Shown: positions 8,926 through 17,787, counted from the first letter of the stretch. The stretch is 64,000 nt of DNA from VXRJ01 sp965246995 (GCA_965246995.1 OZ252008.1:62001-126000), one strand, 5' to 3'. The notes: generated by a model not told the origin, from the sequence alone. Program-made: numbers and translations.

Positions 8926-10762
8926 GGTAGCTTCGGAACTGAAAGCGAACGAATTTTGGAAAAAAAACGGCTTCGACATTATACGCCGCACGCCCGGTGG
9001 AGCCACAGGGCGGACGATAAATCACTACACGCTCCATCTTGACGTTCCGTCACTCCTCCCCGGTGGCCAACGTCACATTACTTCACCCCTCGACGATGCC
9101 GAACAAATCCGCTACAGCCGTCCGCTGTTACCAACGCTCTCCTACGTACTTGATCTGAACGTCTTCTTCGACATCGTGAGAAGCCGTGATGTTGGAGAAT
9201 CTGCTCATCTTTTATCGCTCGCTCTAGACAATGAAATACGTCTCTCTACTACTTCGGAATTTGCCAAGGAACTGGAACGGCATTCACGCGATCTGCAAAA
9301 CGACCCTGTCTTGGCGTTCGCAAGACGTTTACCGACACTACCGGAGTTGCGACCGGAAATCCTGACCCCGCTGACCGATGAGTTGAGAAAGTTGCTTGCG
9401 CCGGGACAGCCCAAAACAGGAAAACGGGCGGCAAATGATGCCTCAGATCTGATCCATCTTGCGTCCTGCATTCATCACAAGGCATATGGCTTTGTCACTC
9501 GTGATGGTGCAATTCTTCAACGCGCTACGGCGCTACGTTTACAATATGGCCTTAGAATTATCTCGCCGGTGGACCTCACGAATTCCTTCAATGACACAGA
9601 CAGCCATTACGAATCGCGGTCGGCGACCGTTGAGCACGAAGATATCGAGGTTGCGACTCTTAATGAACAATCTCGAGCGGACGTTGAACGATTCCTGGAC
9701 AACCTGGGAGTCGAATCAAATCGCATGTCCTCGTGTCTTGAGCCGGGGTCAATGCGTCGACCTAGGTCACGAGTCGTGGTGCAAACCAAGCAGCAGATAA
9801 TCGGAATCTGTTCCTGGACAGCCATACGCCCTTCCGGCCGCGAAACCACGTTGCATCTGTATGTTGATGAGGATCATCCTAATTCTGAAAGGGCTATCGA
9901 TTGTCTTTTGGAGTCTTCGATGGCCATTGGCTGTCACGGTCAGCTGTATCGACTTCACTTGAAGATTAGTCCGAGACAAACGAAAACCCGCGAAGTCGCT
10001 ATCCAGAGAGGCTTTCGGCCTTCGGACCCAAGAGATGGGATGTCTTCCAACACCTTAAGCAAGATGTCACTGAGAGGAATCATTACAACCGGCGACTGGC
10101 CGCGGTTCAGGAGCGAATTTAGAGAAACAACCGGTTTGATGCTTCAGGATAGCATGCCACGACATACCACATCGTCTGATGCACGCATTACACTGACCTC
10201 GGTGGAACATCATAGTTCACGTACTATTTCTCTATTTGATTTCGAAACCTTGATAGCACCTGGCGCTTTGCTTTACCTCAATCGATCCGCAGTAATGGTA
10301 CCCATCAGAGAAGAATACGCGAATGGACTGCTTCCGGCAACCGGAAGTCAACCATCGTTTCTTCCTGGTTCGGAAGCGGTTCTGCGCCTGGAGCGAGCCT
10401 ATTTTTGGGCTGCCGGCAAGCATGCATTAGTGCAGAGAGGAATGATCGTTGTGTTCTATGTCAGTCGCCGACGGCGGGAAGCTGTGGCGCTGGCCAGAGT
10501 AACATTCTCTGACTCTCTAACTAAAACTCAGGCTGTAATGAACCTGGGCCGGCAGGGTGTGCTGACTGAACAAGAAATACACCAGAGAGCCAATAACAGA
10601 AATGAAGTCGCGGCGTTCACCTTTGACAATCTTCTGGTATTTCGCGAAAAGATCGCTTTTCGAGAACTTAAGCGAATGGGCTGCATCGGAGGAGCTAATC
10701 TGGTTACAGCACAACCGCTGACTCACGAATCTATGCTTAAAATCGTGAAACGAGCGTTCTGA
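8156..10762 (+). CDS. Chimeric ORF: IS1380 transposase N-terminus fused to GNAT-tail/PIN/GNAT/PUA-like protein
   Basis: One open frame of 868 residues from GTG 8156. Residues 1 to about 257 are IS1380 transposase (FDRQHASSDGGAVLLKAAE, ITIDLDPTDD). Past about 258 the sequence changes. First comes the tail of a GNAT acetyltransferase (FWKKNGFDIIRRTPGG, GRTINHY). A PIN-like nuclease follows with D333, D428/D431 and D450 as likely acidic residues. Then comes a GNAT-like domain (about 540-630) and a C-terminal domain with FDNLLVFREKIAFRELKRMG, recalling PUA/EVE folds. The second part is visibly less GC-rich than its surroundings. The native gene evidently lost its start and most of its first GNAT domain to the IS. 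An ASCH gene follows after 13 bp. It is unknown whether the chimera is translated or active. Confidence 0.72.
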   Translation: MTTDKISQTVLFPDLFDKPLVATFDRQHASSDGGAVLLKAAERLYGLVAGFARCLVDRREPGKVRHTLAELLGQRIFGIACGHPDGNDADRLADDPIHKLLLGRDPVAGEALASQPTISRFENGVGRSALYELARELAMRVIERHQRRLDGRARRITIDLDPTDDATHGAQQLTFFNGHYDSWCYLPLLAFLTFDQEREQYLCAAVLRPGNVSATRGTVGVLCRLLPLLRQAFPQARFLVRLDGGFATPEILSIAARVASELKANEFWKKNGFDIIRRTPGGATGRTINHYTLHLDVPSLLPGGQRHITSPLDDAEQIRYSRPLLPTLSYVLDLNVFFDIVRSRDVGESAHLLSLALDNEIRLSTTSEFAKELERHSRDLQNDPVLAFARRLPTLPELRPEILTPLTDELRKLLAPGQPKTGKRAANDASDLIHLASCIHHKAYGFVTRDGAILQRATALRLQYGLRIISPVDLTNSFNDTDSHYESRSATVEHEDIEVATLNEQSRADVERFLDNLGVESNRMSSCLEPGSMRRPRSRVVVQTKQQIIGICSWTAIRPSGRETTLHLYVDEDHPNSERAIDCLLESSMAIGCHGQLYRLHLKISPRQTKTREVAIQRGFRPSDPRDGMSSNTLSKMSLRGIITTGDWPRFRSEFRETTGLMLQDSMPRHTTSSDARITLTSVEHHSSRTISLFDFETLIAPGALLYLNRSAVMVPIREEYANGLLPATGSQPSFLPGSEAVLRLERAYFWAAGKHALVQRGMIVVFYVSRRRREAVALARVTFSDSLTKTQAVMNLGRQGVLTEQEIHQRANNRNEVAAFTFDNLLVFREKIAFRELKRMGCIGGANLVTAQPLTHESMLKIVKRAF

Positions 10763-10775
10763 ATTTGGAAAACTG

Positions 10776-11240
10776 ATGAATCAAGCGATCATTTCACTCA
10801 AACCGCAGTACGTAGAGCTGGTCCTATCGGGACAAAAATCCGTAGAGCTGCGCAACAGGATCGTGAGGTTGGAACCTGGTTCCCGCGTATGGATATACGC
10901 GACAAAACCGGTGGGCGGTATTGTAGCGATGGCAGACGTCGAGTCGGTCGTTCATGCCAAGCCGGCGGCAATCTGGCGGCGTTACGGAAAGGAAATATGT
11001 ATCAACAAGGATTGTTTCGATTCCTACATCGGAAATAGGGATTGTGCGACGGCTATGTTATTGACGTCTGTGAGAAAACTACATAAATTCCTGACATTAG
11101 ACGGTATACGCCGTGCGGTGGGCTCCTTTCATCCACCACAGTTCTACACACGGCTTTCGTCGGACGGCTTGTTGATTGGGGCCTTGAATAGAAGCATGAG
11201 CATCGGAAAAGATGTTGATATTGGCGACGATGGAAATTGA
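10776..11240 (+). CDS. ASCH-domain protein
   Basis: 154 residues opening with the ASCH signature: IISLKPQYVELVLSGQKSVE, then RVWIYATKPVGGIVAMADV, and HPPQFYTRL near the end. ASCH domains are PUA-related beta-barrels that bind RNA or modified nucleosides; some are nucleases. The gene starts 13 bp after the PIN/GNAT chimera on the same strand and shares its lower GC, so the two were probably acquired together and co-transcribed. The last ~20 residues are non-conserved. Domain identity is confident; the biological role is unknown. Confidence 0.8.
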   Translation: MNQAIISLKPQYVELVLSGQKSVELRNRIVRLEPGSRVWIYATKPVGGIVAMADVESVVHAKPAAIWRRYGKEICINKDCFDSYIGNRDCATAMLLTSVRKLHKFLTLDGIRRAVGSFHPPQFYTRLSSDGLLIGALNRSMSIGKDVDIGDDGN

Positions 11241-11434
11241 CGACGCATGCGGATGCATGAAATAGGTAGTGCTGTGGGCGCATGCGCAGCCGCAAGCAAC
11301 ATTGCAGGTCGCGGATCGGACCGAATGTTGGCCGCTGGCCTGGGGTGCTGGCGGGGCCCGCGACGCAGGCCCGCCCGCTCCGCGCCGGCAATCCTGCCGC
11401 AACTACTACTCGATCTGCACTCACTACCGGTCTA

Positions 11435-12403
11435 GTGTCCCGTGCGCGAAGTACTTCGACCACACAGCGAATCCTGGTACCGTCTGATGCATGCAGACGA
11501 CCAAGGACTTCCAATTGTGCCCGGATGACCGGGACACCTTGAAACGGTGGCTGCGACGGCCGACGACGCCGAGTGGTCAGACGCGGCGAGCGCGCATCCT
11601 ACTCTCGCTCGACGGGGCCGCGGTGCCCGGGAAACCGCCAGGATCCTGCACATCAGGCGGGCGACCGTGCACCTCAGGCACGGTCGCTACAGCACCGAGG
11701 GGGTCGCCGGATTGGTGGATCGCCCGCGGTTGGGGCGACCTACCGTCCTGGACCGGCGAACCGCCGAGCGCATCCTGCTGCTGACCACCAAGCGGGTTCC
11801 CGTCGATGCAACCCATTGGAGCACGCGGCTGATGGCGCGCTACGCCGGCGTCACGCAGTGGCAGGTGCGGCAGGTCTGGCAGGCCGCCGACCGTCAAACC
11901 CCATCGGCTCAAGACCTTCAAGCTCAGTCGGGACCCGCAGTTCGCCGAGAAGGTCATCGACGTCGTCGGGCTCTACCTGCACCCACCCGACAACGCGCTG
12001 GTGTTCTCGGTCGACGAGAAGACGCAGATCCAGGCCCTCCACCGGACCCATCCCATGCTCCCGCTGCGGCCCGGTCAGGTCGCGGCCCGCACGCAGGACT
12101 ACAAGCGGCACGGGACCACGAATCTGCATGCGGCCTTCAATGTCGCGACCGGGGAGGTGCTCGGCCGGACCACCCGGCGCCATCGCGCCACCGAGTTCCG
12201 CCAGTTCCTCGCGCAGATCCAACGCGCGAGGCGCCCGACTTGCCGCTGCACCTGATCGCCGACAACAGCAGCACGCACACGACCGAAGCGATTCGCGACT
12301 TCCTGGCCGCCCATCCCCGCTTTCACCTGGACTTCACGCCGACCAGCGCGTCCTGGCTCAATGCGGTCGAGACCTGGTTCGGCCAGTTGGAGCGGCGCGC
12401 CCT
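11435..12403 (+). pseudogene. IS630-family transposase relic, multiply frameshifted
   Basis: The left end is GTGTCCCGTG directly after a TA at 11433, as expected for the TA-targeting IS630 family; it nearly matches the terminus of the intact IS630 at 19864. Protein similarity from 11491 needs three frame changes. It runs in one frame to about 11630, a second frame (AERILLLTTKRVPVDATHWS) to about 11890, back to the first (LVFSVDEKTQIQALHRTHP) to about 12225, and again the second (LHLIADNSSTHT, SASWLNAVETWFGQLERRA) to 12403. There it is cut by the IS1182-like element. The C-terminal end and right terminus are missing. It is non-functional. Confidence 0.82.
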
Positions 12404-12416
12404 TAGCAGCCCGTGG
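12404..12416 (+). repeat. Left terminal inverted repeat of the IS1182-like element
   Basis: TAGCAGCCCGTGG is the exact reverse complement of 13865-13877 at the other end of the element. It marks the left boundary inside the IS630 relic. Confidence 0.85.
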
Positions 12417-12471
12417 TGAAAGTCCCGAATAGGGATCGACAAGACCGATCCCGCGTACTACACTTCTGCCC

Positions 12472-13878
12472 ATGGCAATGGGCAAACGCCGCCGCCGCGT
12501 GCGGCAGCCGTCGATGTGGGTGGCCAGCGCCGACCTGCCACGAGGCGGAGGCCACCCGTTCTATGAACGCTTGAATCGTGTTCTCGACGAGGCGGGTTTC
12601 GACGCCTTCGTCGAGAGGGCGTGCGCGAAGTTCTACGCCGACGGGGTGGGCCGGCCGAGTCTGGCGCCGGGCCGCTACTTCCGGCTGCTGCTGCTCGGCT
12701 ACTTCGAGGGCCTGGATTCGGAACGGGCGATCGCGTGGCGGGCCGCCGACTCGTTGAGCCTGCGGCAGTTCCTGGACATCGCGCTGCACGAGGCGTCGCC
12801 GGACCATTCGACGGTATCGCGCACGCGGCGGCGGGTGGACCTGGAGACGCACCGGGCAGTCTTCACGTGGGTGCTCGAGCGGCTGGCCGACGCCGGCCTG
12901 GTCCGCGGCAAGACGGTGGGCATCGATGCGACGACGCTGGAAGCCAACGCCGCGTTGCGGAGCATCGTCCGCCGGGACACGGGCGAGGGCTACGAGACGT
13001 TCCTGCACGGGCTGGCCGAGGCGTCCGGCATCCCGACGCCGACGCGCGCGGAGCTGGCCCGCTTCGACCGCAAGCGCCCGAAGAAGGGGTCCAACGACGA
13101 TTGGACGCATCCGCAGGACCCGGACGCGAAGATCACCCGCATGAAGGACGGCCGCACCCACCTGGCGCACAAGGCCGAGCACGTGGTGGACCTGGAGACC
13201 ACCGCGGTTCTCGGCGTCACCGTGCAGGATGCCGACGCCGGCGACACGAAGACGATGGTCGAGACGTTGATTACCGCGGCCGAGCAGGTCGAAGCGGTCC
13301 TGCCGGCCGGGGCCGGCCTCACCGAGGTGGTCGGCGACAAGGGCTATCACAGCAACGACACCCTGGTTGCGTTGGCCGCGTTGGGAATCCGCAGCTACGT
13401 GTCGGAGCCGGATCGCGGTCGGCGCAACTGGCGCGACAAGCCCGACGCCCGCGCGGCCGTCTACGCCAACCGGCGACGCATTCGGGGCGCCCGCGGGAAG
13501 CGCCTGCTGCGCCAGCGGGGCGAACGGCTCGAGCGTCCTCACGCCCACCTCTACGAAACCGGGCGATTGCGCCGCGTGCATCTGCGCGGACATGCCAACG
13601 TGCTCAAGCGTCTGCTGGTGCACGTCTGCGGCTCGAATCTGGGCCTCCTGATGCGCGAACTGACCGGCGTCGGGACCCCGCGCAGCCTCCAGGGCCGCGC
13701 CAGGGCACTCCTTGACGCCCTGATCCGGGCTCTCAGCCGCCGCTGGCGCCCCGTAGCGCCTTCCGGAGCGGCTCGTCCGTTTGACCCGCGCGATTCGCCG
13801 TGGATTGCTCACGCCACGCATCGTCAACAACTCGTTCCGCTCACGCTACAAAGAAGCCGTTCTGCCACGGGCTGCTAG
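12472..13878 (+). CDS. IS1182-family (IS5/IS1182) transposase
   Basis: 468-residue DDE transposase. The N-terminal DUF772-like region is FYERLNRVLDEAGFDAFVE and RYFRLLLLGYFEGLDSERA. The catalytic core shows KTVGIDATTLEANAAL (first Asp), VVGDKGYHSNDTL (second Asp) and RGERLERPHAHLYETG (Glu region). It catalyses cut-and-paste movement of the element that carries it. The frame is intact for its full length. The stop codon falls in the right inverted repeat, so the C-terminal ~40 residues may be poorly constrained. Confidence 0.9.
   Translation: MAMGKRRRRVRQPSMWVASADLPRGGGHPFYERLNRVLDEAGFDAFVERACAKFYADGVGRPSLAPGRYFRLLLLGYFEGLDSERAIAWRAADSLSLRQFLDIALHEASPDHSTVSRTRRRVDLETHRAVFTWVLERLADAGLVRGKTVGIDATTLEANAALRSIVRRDTGEGYETFLHGLAEASGIPTPTRAELARFDRKRPKKGSNDDWTHPQDPDAKITRMKDGRTHLAHKAEHVVDLETTAVLGVTVQDADAGDTKTMVETLITAAEQVEAVLPAGAGLTEVVGDKGYHSNDTLVALAALGIRSYVSEPDRGRRNWRDKPDARAAVYANRRRIRGARGKRLLRQRGERLERPHAHLYETGRLRRVHLRGHANVLKRLLVHVCGSNLGLLMRELTGVGTPRSLQGRARALLDALIRALSRRWRPVAPSGAARPFDPRDSPWIAHATHRQQLVPLTLQRSRSATGC
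13865..13877 (-). repeat. Right terminal inverted repeat of the IS1182-like element
   Basis: CCACGGGCTGCTA pairs exactly with 12404-12416. The transposase stop codon (TAG, 13876-13878) overlaps the outer edge of this repeat. Confidence 0.85.
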
Positions 13879-13917
13879 GCGTCGTAGTAACGATGACTGT
13901 CCCAACGAAGGAGGAAC

Positions 13918-14940
13918 ATGATGCGCGGAAAGAGATTCGCCCTCGCCCTCGCGGTGTCCGTCGGTCTACCCTTCGCGCTCGCCGGCTGCTCCGGGGAAGC
14001 GCCGGAAGCGGCGATGGAGGACGTGTCCGTCGAGAGCGTGCGCGATCCGATCGTCGGCACGTACCAACTGGTCGGACGTAACGTCAAGGACGAGAGCGGC
14101 GCCTGGGTACCGACCGACGACTTCAACTCCCTCGGCTACATCACCTACAGCGACAGCGGCTACATGGCCGTGAACGTCATGCCGCGCGACCGCGAGCCGT
14201 TCGCGGACGACAGCGAGCCGACGGCGGAGGAGGTGCACACGGCGCTCCAGGGCTATACCGGGTACTACGGCCCTTTCTCCGTCGCAGAGGATGAGGACGG
14301 CGGATTCCTGATCCACCACCGGATCGGACAGATCGACCCTGGCGGCGAGGTGGACGCGAAGCGCTACTACGACCTCGACGGTGACCGGCTGATCCTCACC
14401 CCCGCGTCCGCCACCGGAATGAAGCACGACGCCACGCGGCAGGTCGTCTGGGAGCGGCTGCCCGACGCGGCGCTGTCGGAGGAAGCGCGACGCTTCGTGG
14501 GCTTCCGTCAGCTCCTCTACACCGACCGCTACACGGTGCAGGACGGCGTGCCCGTCGAGAGTGGGGAGCGGAACGTAGACCGCGCCGGCTCATACATCAT
14601 CTACACGCCGACCGGCCACATGATGGTCCACCTGATGGCGCGCGAAGGACGTATGCCGTACGCCGGCGACACGCCCACGCCGGAGGAATCCCTGGCTGCA
14701 TACCGGACCTACGGCGGTTACTTCGGCCGCTTCACCGTGCACGAGGACGCGGATCCGCAGTACGTCGTCCACCACCAGGAAGGACGGGCGCGGCCCGTCA
14801 GCGAGGTGACCGACGCCGAACGCCTCTATCAGCTCGACGGCGACGTCCTGCGACTCGGAGGCCGGCCCAGCACAAACGAGGACGGCGTGATGGCCGGCGG
14901 GCACCTCTACTGGGAGTTGCTGCCCCACCGGCCGGAGTAG
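13918..14940 (+). CDS. Lipoprotein with two lipocalin-like domains
   Basis: 340 residues with a lipoprotein signal (LALAVSVGLPFALAGC, lipobox LAGC), followed by two copies of a lipocalin-like module. The first is GTYQLVGRNVKDESG and GYITYSDSGYMAVNVM; the second is SYIIYTPTGHMMVHLM. Each copy contains the Tyr-rich GYTGYYGPFSV or TYGGYFGRFTV strand and ends in a strand bearing Trp-Glu. Such modules bind small hydrophobic ligands or act as enzyme-like barrels at the outer membrane. A clear ribosome site (AAGGAGGA, 13908-13915) precedes ATG 13918. It stands alone, downstream of the IS1182-like element. Ligand unknown. Confidence 0.78.
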   Translation: MMRGKRFALALAVSVGLPFALAGCSGEAPEAAMEDVSVESVRDPIVGTYQLVGRNVKDESGAWVPTDDFNSLGYITYSDSGYMAVNVMPRDREPFADDSEPTAEEVHTALQGYTGYYGPFSVAEDEDGGFLIHHRIGQIDPGGEVDAKRYYDLDGDRLILTPASATGMKHDATRQVVWERLPDAALSEEARRFVGFRQLLYTDRYTVQDGVPVESGERNVDRAGSYIIYTPTGHMMVHLMAREGRMPYAGDTPTPEESLAAYRTYGGYFGRFTVHEDADPQYVVHHQEGRARPVSEVTDAERLYQLDGDVLRLGGRPSTNEDGVMAGGHLYWELLPHRPE

Positions 14941-15107
14941 CAACGAGGCAAGCGCAGCCGGACCTCGCGGGTGAGCTATTTGAGTCCCGTGCGTACCGGA
15001 TCACCCGTAGCAGTCAGGCGTCGAGGCCGGCGGTGGGCATTGACGATTGTCGGCGGCGCTACATACAGTCAATGCTAGAAGCGGCACCCCGCCCTCGACC
15101 TATTCGC

Positions 15108-16073
15108 ATGCCACTGGAAGTCGGAGTCATCGAGACCGTGCCGATCCGCGATGTCTGGCCGAGGGAGGATGCCGACTTTACACCTTGGCTTCAGTCGCAC
15201 ATCGGCGAGCTTGACCAGGCCCTCGGACTCGGATTGACCAACCCTCAGAGGGAGGTCGGAGCCGGTGACTTCAGCATCGACCTGGTGGCGGAGACCAACT
15301 TCGGCGATGTCGTCATCGAGAACCAGTTCGGACGGAGCGACCACCGCCACCTCGGCCAGTTGGTGACCTATCTCTCGCACCGGGACGTTCAACGGGCGAT
15401 CTGGATCGTTGAGGACGGGAGGCCGGAACACGTCAAGGCCGTGGAGACCCTTAATGAACGCGGCGTCGGGCAGATCTGGATGATCACGGTGCGACCTGTC
15501 CGGATCGGCGATTCCGCGCCGGCCCCGCTGTTCACGGTCGTCGCCGAGCCGTCCGACATCGAGAAACCCGTCGGGCCGATGGAACTCACGCCGATCCAGA
15601 TCAAGAAGCGTGACTTCATGGCCGCTCTATTCACGCAAGCGCGGGATGAAGGGATCGACTCGCCGTTCAGGAATCTCAAGCCGGACTACATTGGGCTGCA
15701 GGACACACCTGCCAGAGGGTCGGGGCTGGTGTACCGCGTTGCGATTAACCGCCACGAGGCCCGGGTCGTCCTCACCAACAAGCGGGGCCGATGGACGGGC
15801 GCGCTGGCCGTGTTGCTTGAGAACCGACAGAAGATCGACGCGGCCTTCGCGGAGGGCGACCTGCCGGAGCGCCTCAAATGGTCGGAGGAGGTGACCGCGG
15901 GCCGCTGGGTGATTCGCTACGGGGTAGACGTCAACTACCGGAACGAGCCCGACATGGCCAAGATGCTCGAACTCAATCGGGCTTCCGCCGAGATGAAGCG
16001 CGTCTTTGCCCCGCACCTCGAGCAACTCGATCCAGAGCTTGAAGAGGACACGTCGGAGCCATCGGCCGACTGA
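15108..16073 (+). CDS. PD-(D/E)XK-like protein with DUF4268-type C-terminus
   Basis: About 321 residues from ATG 15108, chosen because family members begin near this point with a (V/L)R-(D/E)-VW-x-x-E motif, here VPIRDVWPREDADFTPWL; in-frame starts at 15072 and 15033 are possible. The nuclease-like core is GAGDFSIDLVAE, then VIENQFGRSDHRHLGQLVTY, with Gln where classical enzymes have Lys, as is usual in this family. The C-terminal half matches DUF4268 in character (FRNLKPDYIG, LEQLDPELEED). Such proteins often accompany defence islands; target and activity are unknown. It is flanked by no obvious partner. Confidence 0.7.
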   Translation: MPLEVGVIETVPIRDVWPREDADFTPWLQSHIGELDQALGLGLTNPQREVGAGDFSIDLVAETNFGDVVIENQFGRSDHRHLGQLVTYLSHRDVQRAIWIVEDGRPEHVKAVETLNERGVGQIWMITVRPVRIGDSAPAPLFTVVAEPSDIEKPVGPMELTPIQIKKRDFMAALFTQARDEGIDSPFRNLKPDYIGLQDTPARGSGLVYRVAINRHEARVVLTNKRGRWTGALAVLLENRQKIDAAFAEGDLPERLKWSEEVTAGRWVIRYGVDVNYRNEPDMAKMLELNRASAEMKRVFAPHLEQLDPELEEDTSEPSAD

Positions 16074-16101
16074 CGGTCGTGGCGACGAACGAGGTGGCCA
16101 G

Positions 16102-17577
16102 ATGTTCATGGGTCAGTCGCAAGACGAGCTCCGCTGGCAGCCACGCGCTCGTGCTCCGCGTCTCGTCTGGCTCTGCGTCCTGTGCGCGGCGGCCACCCTC
16201 GCACTGGCCCAGCCCGCCGCCGACCGGGAATGGTTGCCCGGCGATTCGCACATCCACAGCCACTGGAGCACCGGCTACGACTACCGAACCGTCCCGCCGA
16301 CCCCCATCAAGGGACGGGATGCCCTCTACTCGACGCCGCGCAACGCCGCGATGGCGCGGCGGTTCGGCCTGCGCTGGATGGTGACGACCGATCACGGCGG
16401 CCCCGCCCACTCCAAGGTGAATCTGGAGCAGGCCTACCGCGAACTGACCCTGTCGCGCGAACTCGTTCCCGAGGTGCTGCAGTTCTACGGGATGGAACTC
16501 AACATGCCGGGCATGGACCACCACACGCTGATCATCCCCCGCGCCGAGGACGAGGCTTCGGTGCTGAACGAGATCGAAAGCCGATTCGACGCCAACGAGG
16601 ACTGGGCTCGGCCCCGCGACCCGCGCCGGCAGTCGGCGGGGCTCAGACAACAGGCGCTGGCGCACATGCAGGAGCTGGACAGGCTGCCGATCCTGTTTGC
16701 AAACCATCCCTCCCGGTCGGCGGAAGCAATCGGGGTCTACGGTCGCGACGAACCGTGGGAGCTCCGGGAAAACAACGACATCGCGCCGGACGTGTACCGT
16801 GGGATGGAAGGCGCGCCCGGCCACCAGGCCGCCGCCCTCAACGAGAACGGCAGCGGGCACCGCGGCGCCTACCGGAACCCCGGGGCCCAGACCCTGGGCG
16901 GCTTCGACCAGATGACGGCCATCGTCGGCGGCCTGTGGGACGCCCTCCTCGGCGAGGGGCGCCGATTCTGGATCGTCGCCTCGTCCGACTCGCACTTCCA
17001 CTACGCCGAGCCGGTCCGGGCCGGAAGCGATTTCTGGCCCGGCGAGTTCCACAAGACCTGGGTCCACGCGCGCCCGACCTACGCCGACGTGCTCGACGGC
17101 CTGCGGCGCGGCCGTATGTTCGCGGTGGCGGGGGACCTGGTGACCGAGCTCGAGGTCAGCCTGGCGAGCGGCCGGCACGAGGCCGGGCTCGGTGGCACGC
17201 TGCGTGTCGCGCCGGGGACGCGGGTCACGGCGACCGTCCGGTTACGGGATCCGGAGACCGCGAATGCGGCGGGCGAGAACCCTGCCGTCCGGCGGGTCGA
17301 TGTGATAGTGGGCGAGGTGCAGGGACCTGCCTCCGATCCGGCGAACGATCGCAACCCGACGACGCGCGTCTTCGCCCGCTTCACGCGCGACGCGCTGGAC
17401 CGTGACGGAGACCGCTACACCGTCGAGGCAGTGCTGCCCGCGGTGGACCGCGACCTCTACGTCCGGGTGCGCGGGACGAGCACCGACGACCTCGAGCCTC
17501 CGATGGACGGCCCCGAGGAGAACCCCTGGCACGATCTCTGGTTCTACTCGAACCCGATCTTCGTCGAGGTCGAGTGA
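16102..17577 (+). CDS. Secreted PHP-domain metal-dependent phosphoesterase
   Basis: 491 residues with a hydrophobic signal segment (LVWLCVLCAAATLALAQ) and then a PHP-type metal-binding fold: GDSHIHSHWSTG (HxH), VTTDHGGPAHS, FANHPSRS and VASSDSHFHYAEP. These His and Asp residues normally form a two- or three-metal site that hydrolyses phosphoesters. The C-terminal ~150 residues look like a beta-sandwich (GTRVTATVRLRDPET, YSNPIFVEVE). ATG 16102 is preferred because an upstream in-frame start at 16006 lies inside the preceding gene. The substrate cannot be read from the sequence. Confidence 0.78.
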   Translation: MFMGQSQDELRWQPRARAPRLVWLCVLCAAATLALAQPAADREWLPGDSHIHSHWSTGYDYRTVPPTPIKGRDALYSTPRNAAMARRFGLRWMVTTDHGGPAHSKVNLEQAYRELTLSRELVPEVLQFYGMELNMPGMDHHTLIIPRAEDEASVLNEIESRFDANEDWARPRDPRRQSAGLRQQALAHMQELDRLPILFANHPSRSAEAIGVYGRDEPWELRENNDIAPDVYRGMEGAPGHQAAALNENGSGHRGAYRNPGAQTLGGFDQMTAIVGGLWDALLGEGRRFWIVASSDSHFHYAEPVRAGSDFWPGEFHKTWVHARPTYADVLDGLRRGRMFAVAGDLVTELEVSLASGRHEAGLGGTLRVAPGTRVTATVRLRDPETANAAGENPAVRRVDVIVGEVQGPASDPANDRNPTTRVFARFTRDALDRDGDRYTVEAVLPAVDRDLYVRVRGTSTDDLEPPMDGPEENPWHDLWFYSNPIFVEVE

Positions 17578-17591
17578 CGCCGTTCGGGCTG

Positions 17592-17787
17592 GGGCGTCGT
17601 CAGGCGGACTGGAGCTTGCGCCGGATCAAGCGGAGCTGGCCCTGGAGGACGCCGCCATCGAGGATCTGCCGAGCAGAAGGCCGTAACGCCCGTCGCGCGT
17701 CACGATGCCATCGAGGTCTTGACGACGGAGCATCGGCTCTCGGTCCGTCGCGCCTGCCGCGTCGTCGGACTGGCCCGGGCGGCATGG
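17592..17787 (+). pseudogene. IS3-family remnant (end of orfA, start of orfB)
   Basis: Between two unrelated genes lies about 200 bp encoding the end of an IS3 OrfA (AELALEDAAIEDL, stop near 17684) and, one frame back, the beginning of OrfB (LTTEHRLSVRRACRVVGLAR). The -1 relation of the two frames is the normal IS3 arrangement. Neither terminus nor the rest of either gene is present. It abuts the 3' end of the membrane-protein gene fragment on the other strand. Confidence 0.65.

Larger units (their letters stand above)
12404..13877 (+). mobile_element. IS1182-like insertion sequence, complete
   Basis: 1474 bp bounded by a perfect 13-bp inverted repeat, TAGCAGCCCGTGG at 12404-12416 and its complement at 13865-13877. 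It carries one transposase gene that is open throughout. It interrupts the IS630 relic on its left; on the right the sequence is unrelated intergenic DNA, so a deletion accompanied or followed insertion. No clear target duplication is visible. It is the best preserved single-ORF element here and may still be mobile. Confidence 0.85.

Noticed and set aside
11241..11434. Small ORF of 62 codons (11247-11435) as a gene
   Set aside because: No ribosome site, no similarity, and composition typical of random GC-rich DNA; the stretch appears to be spacer up to the IS630 terminus.
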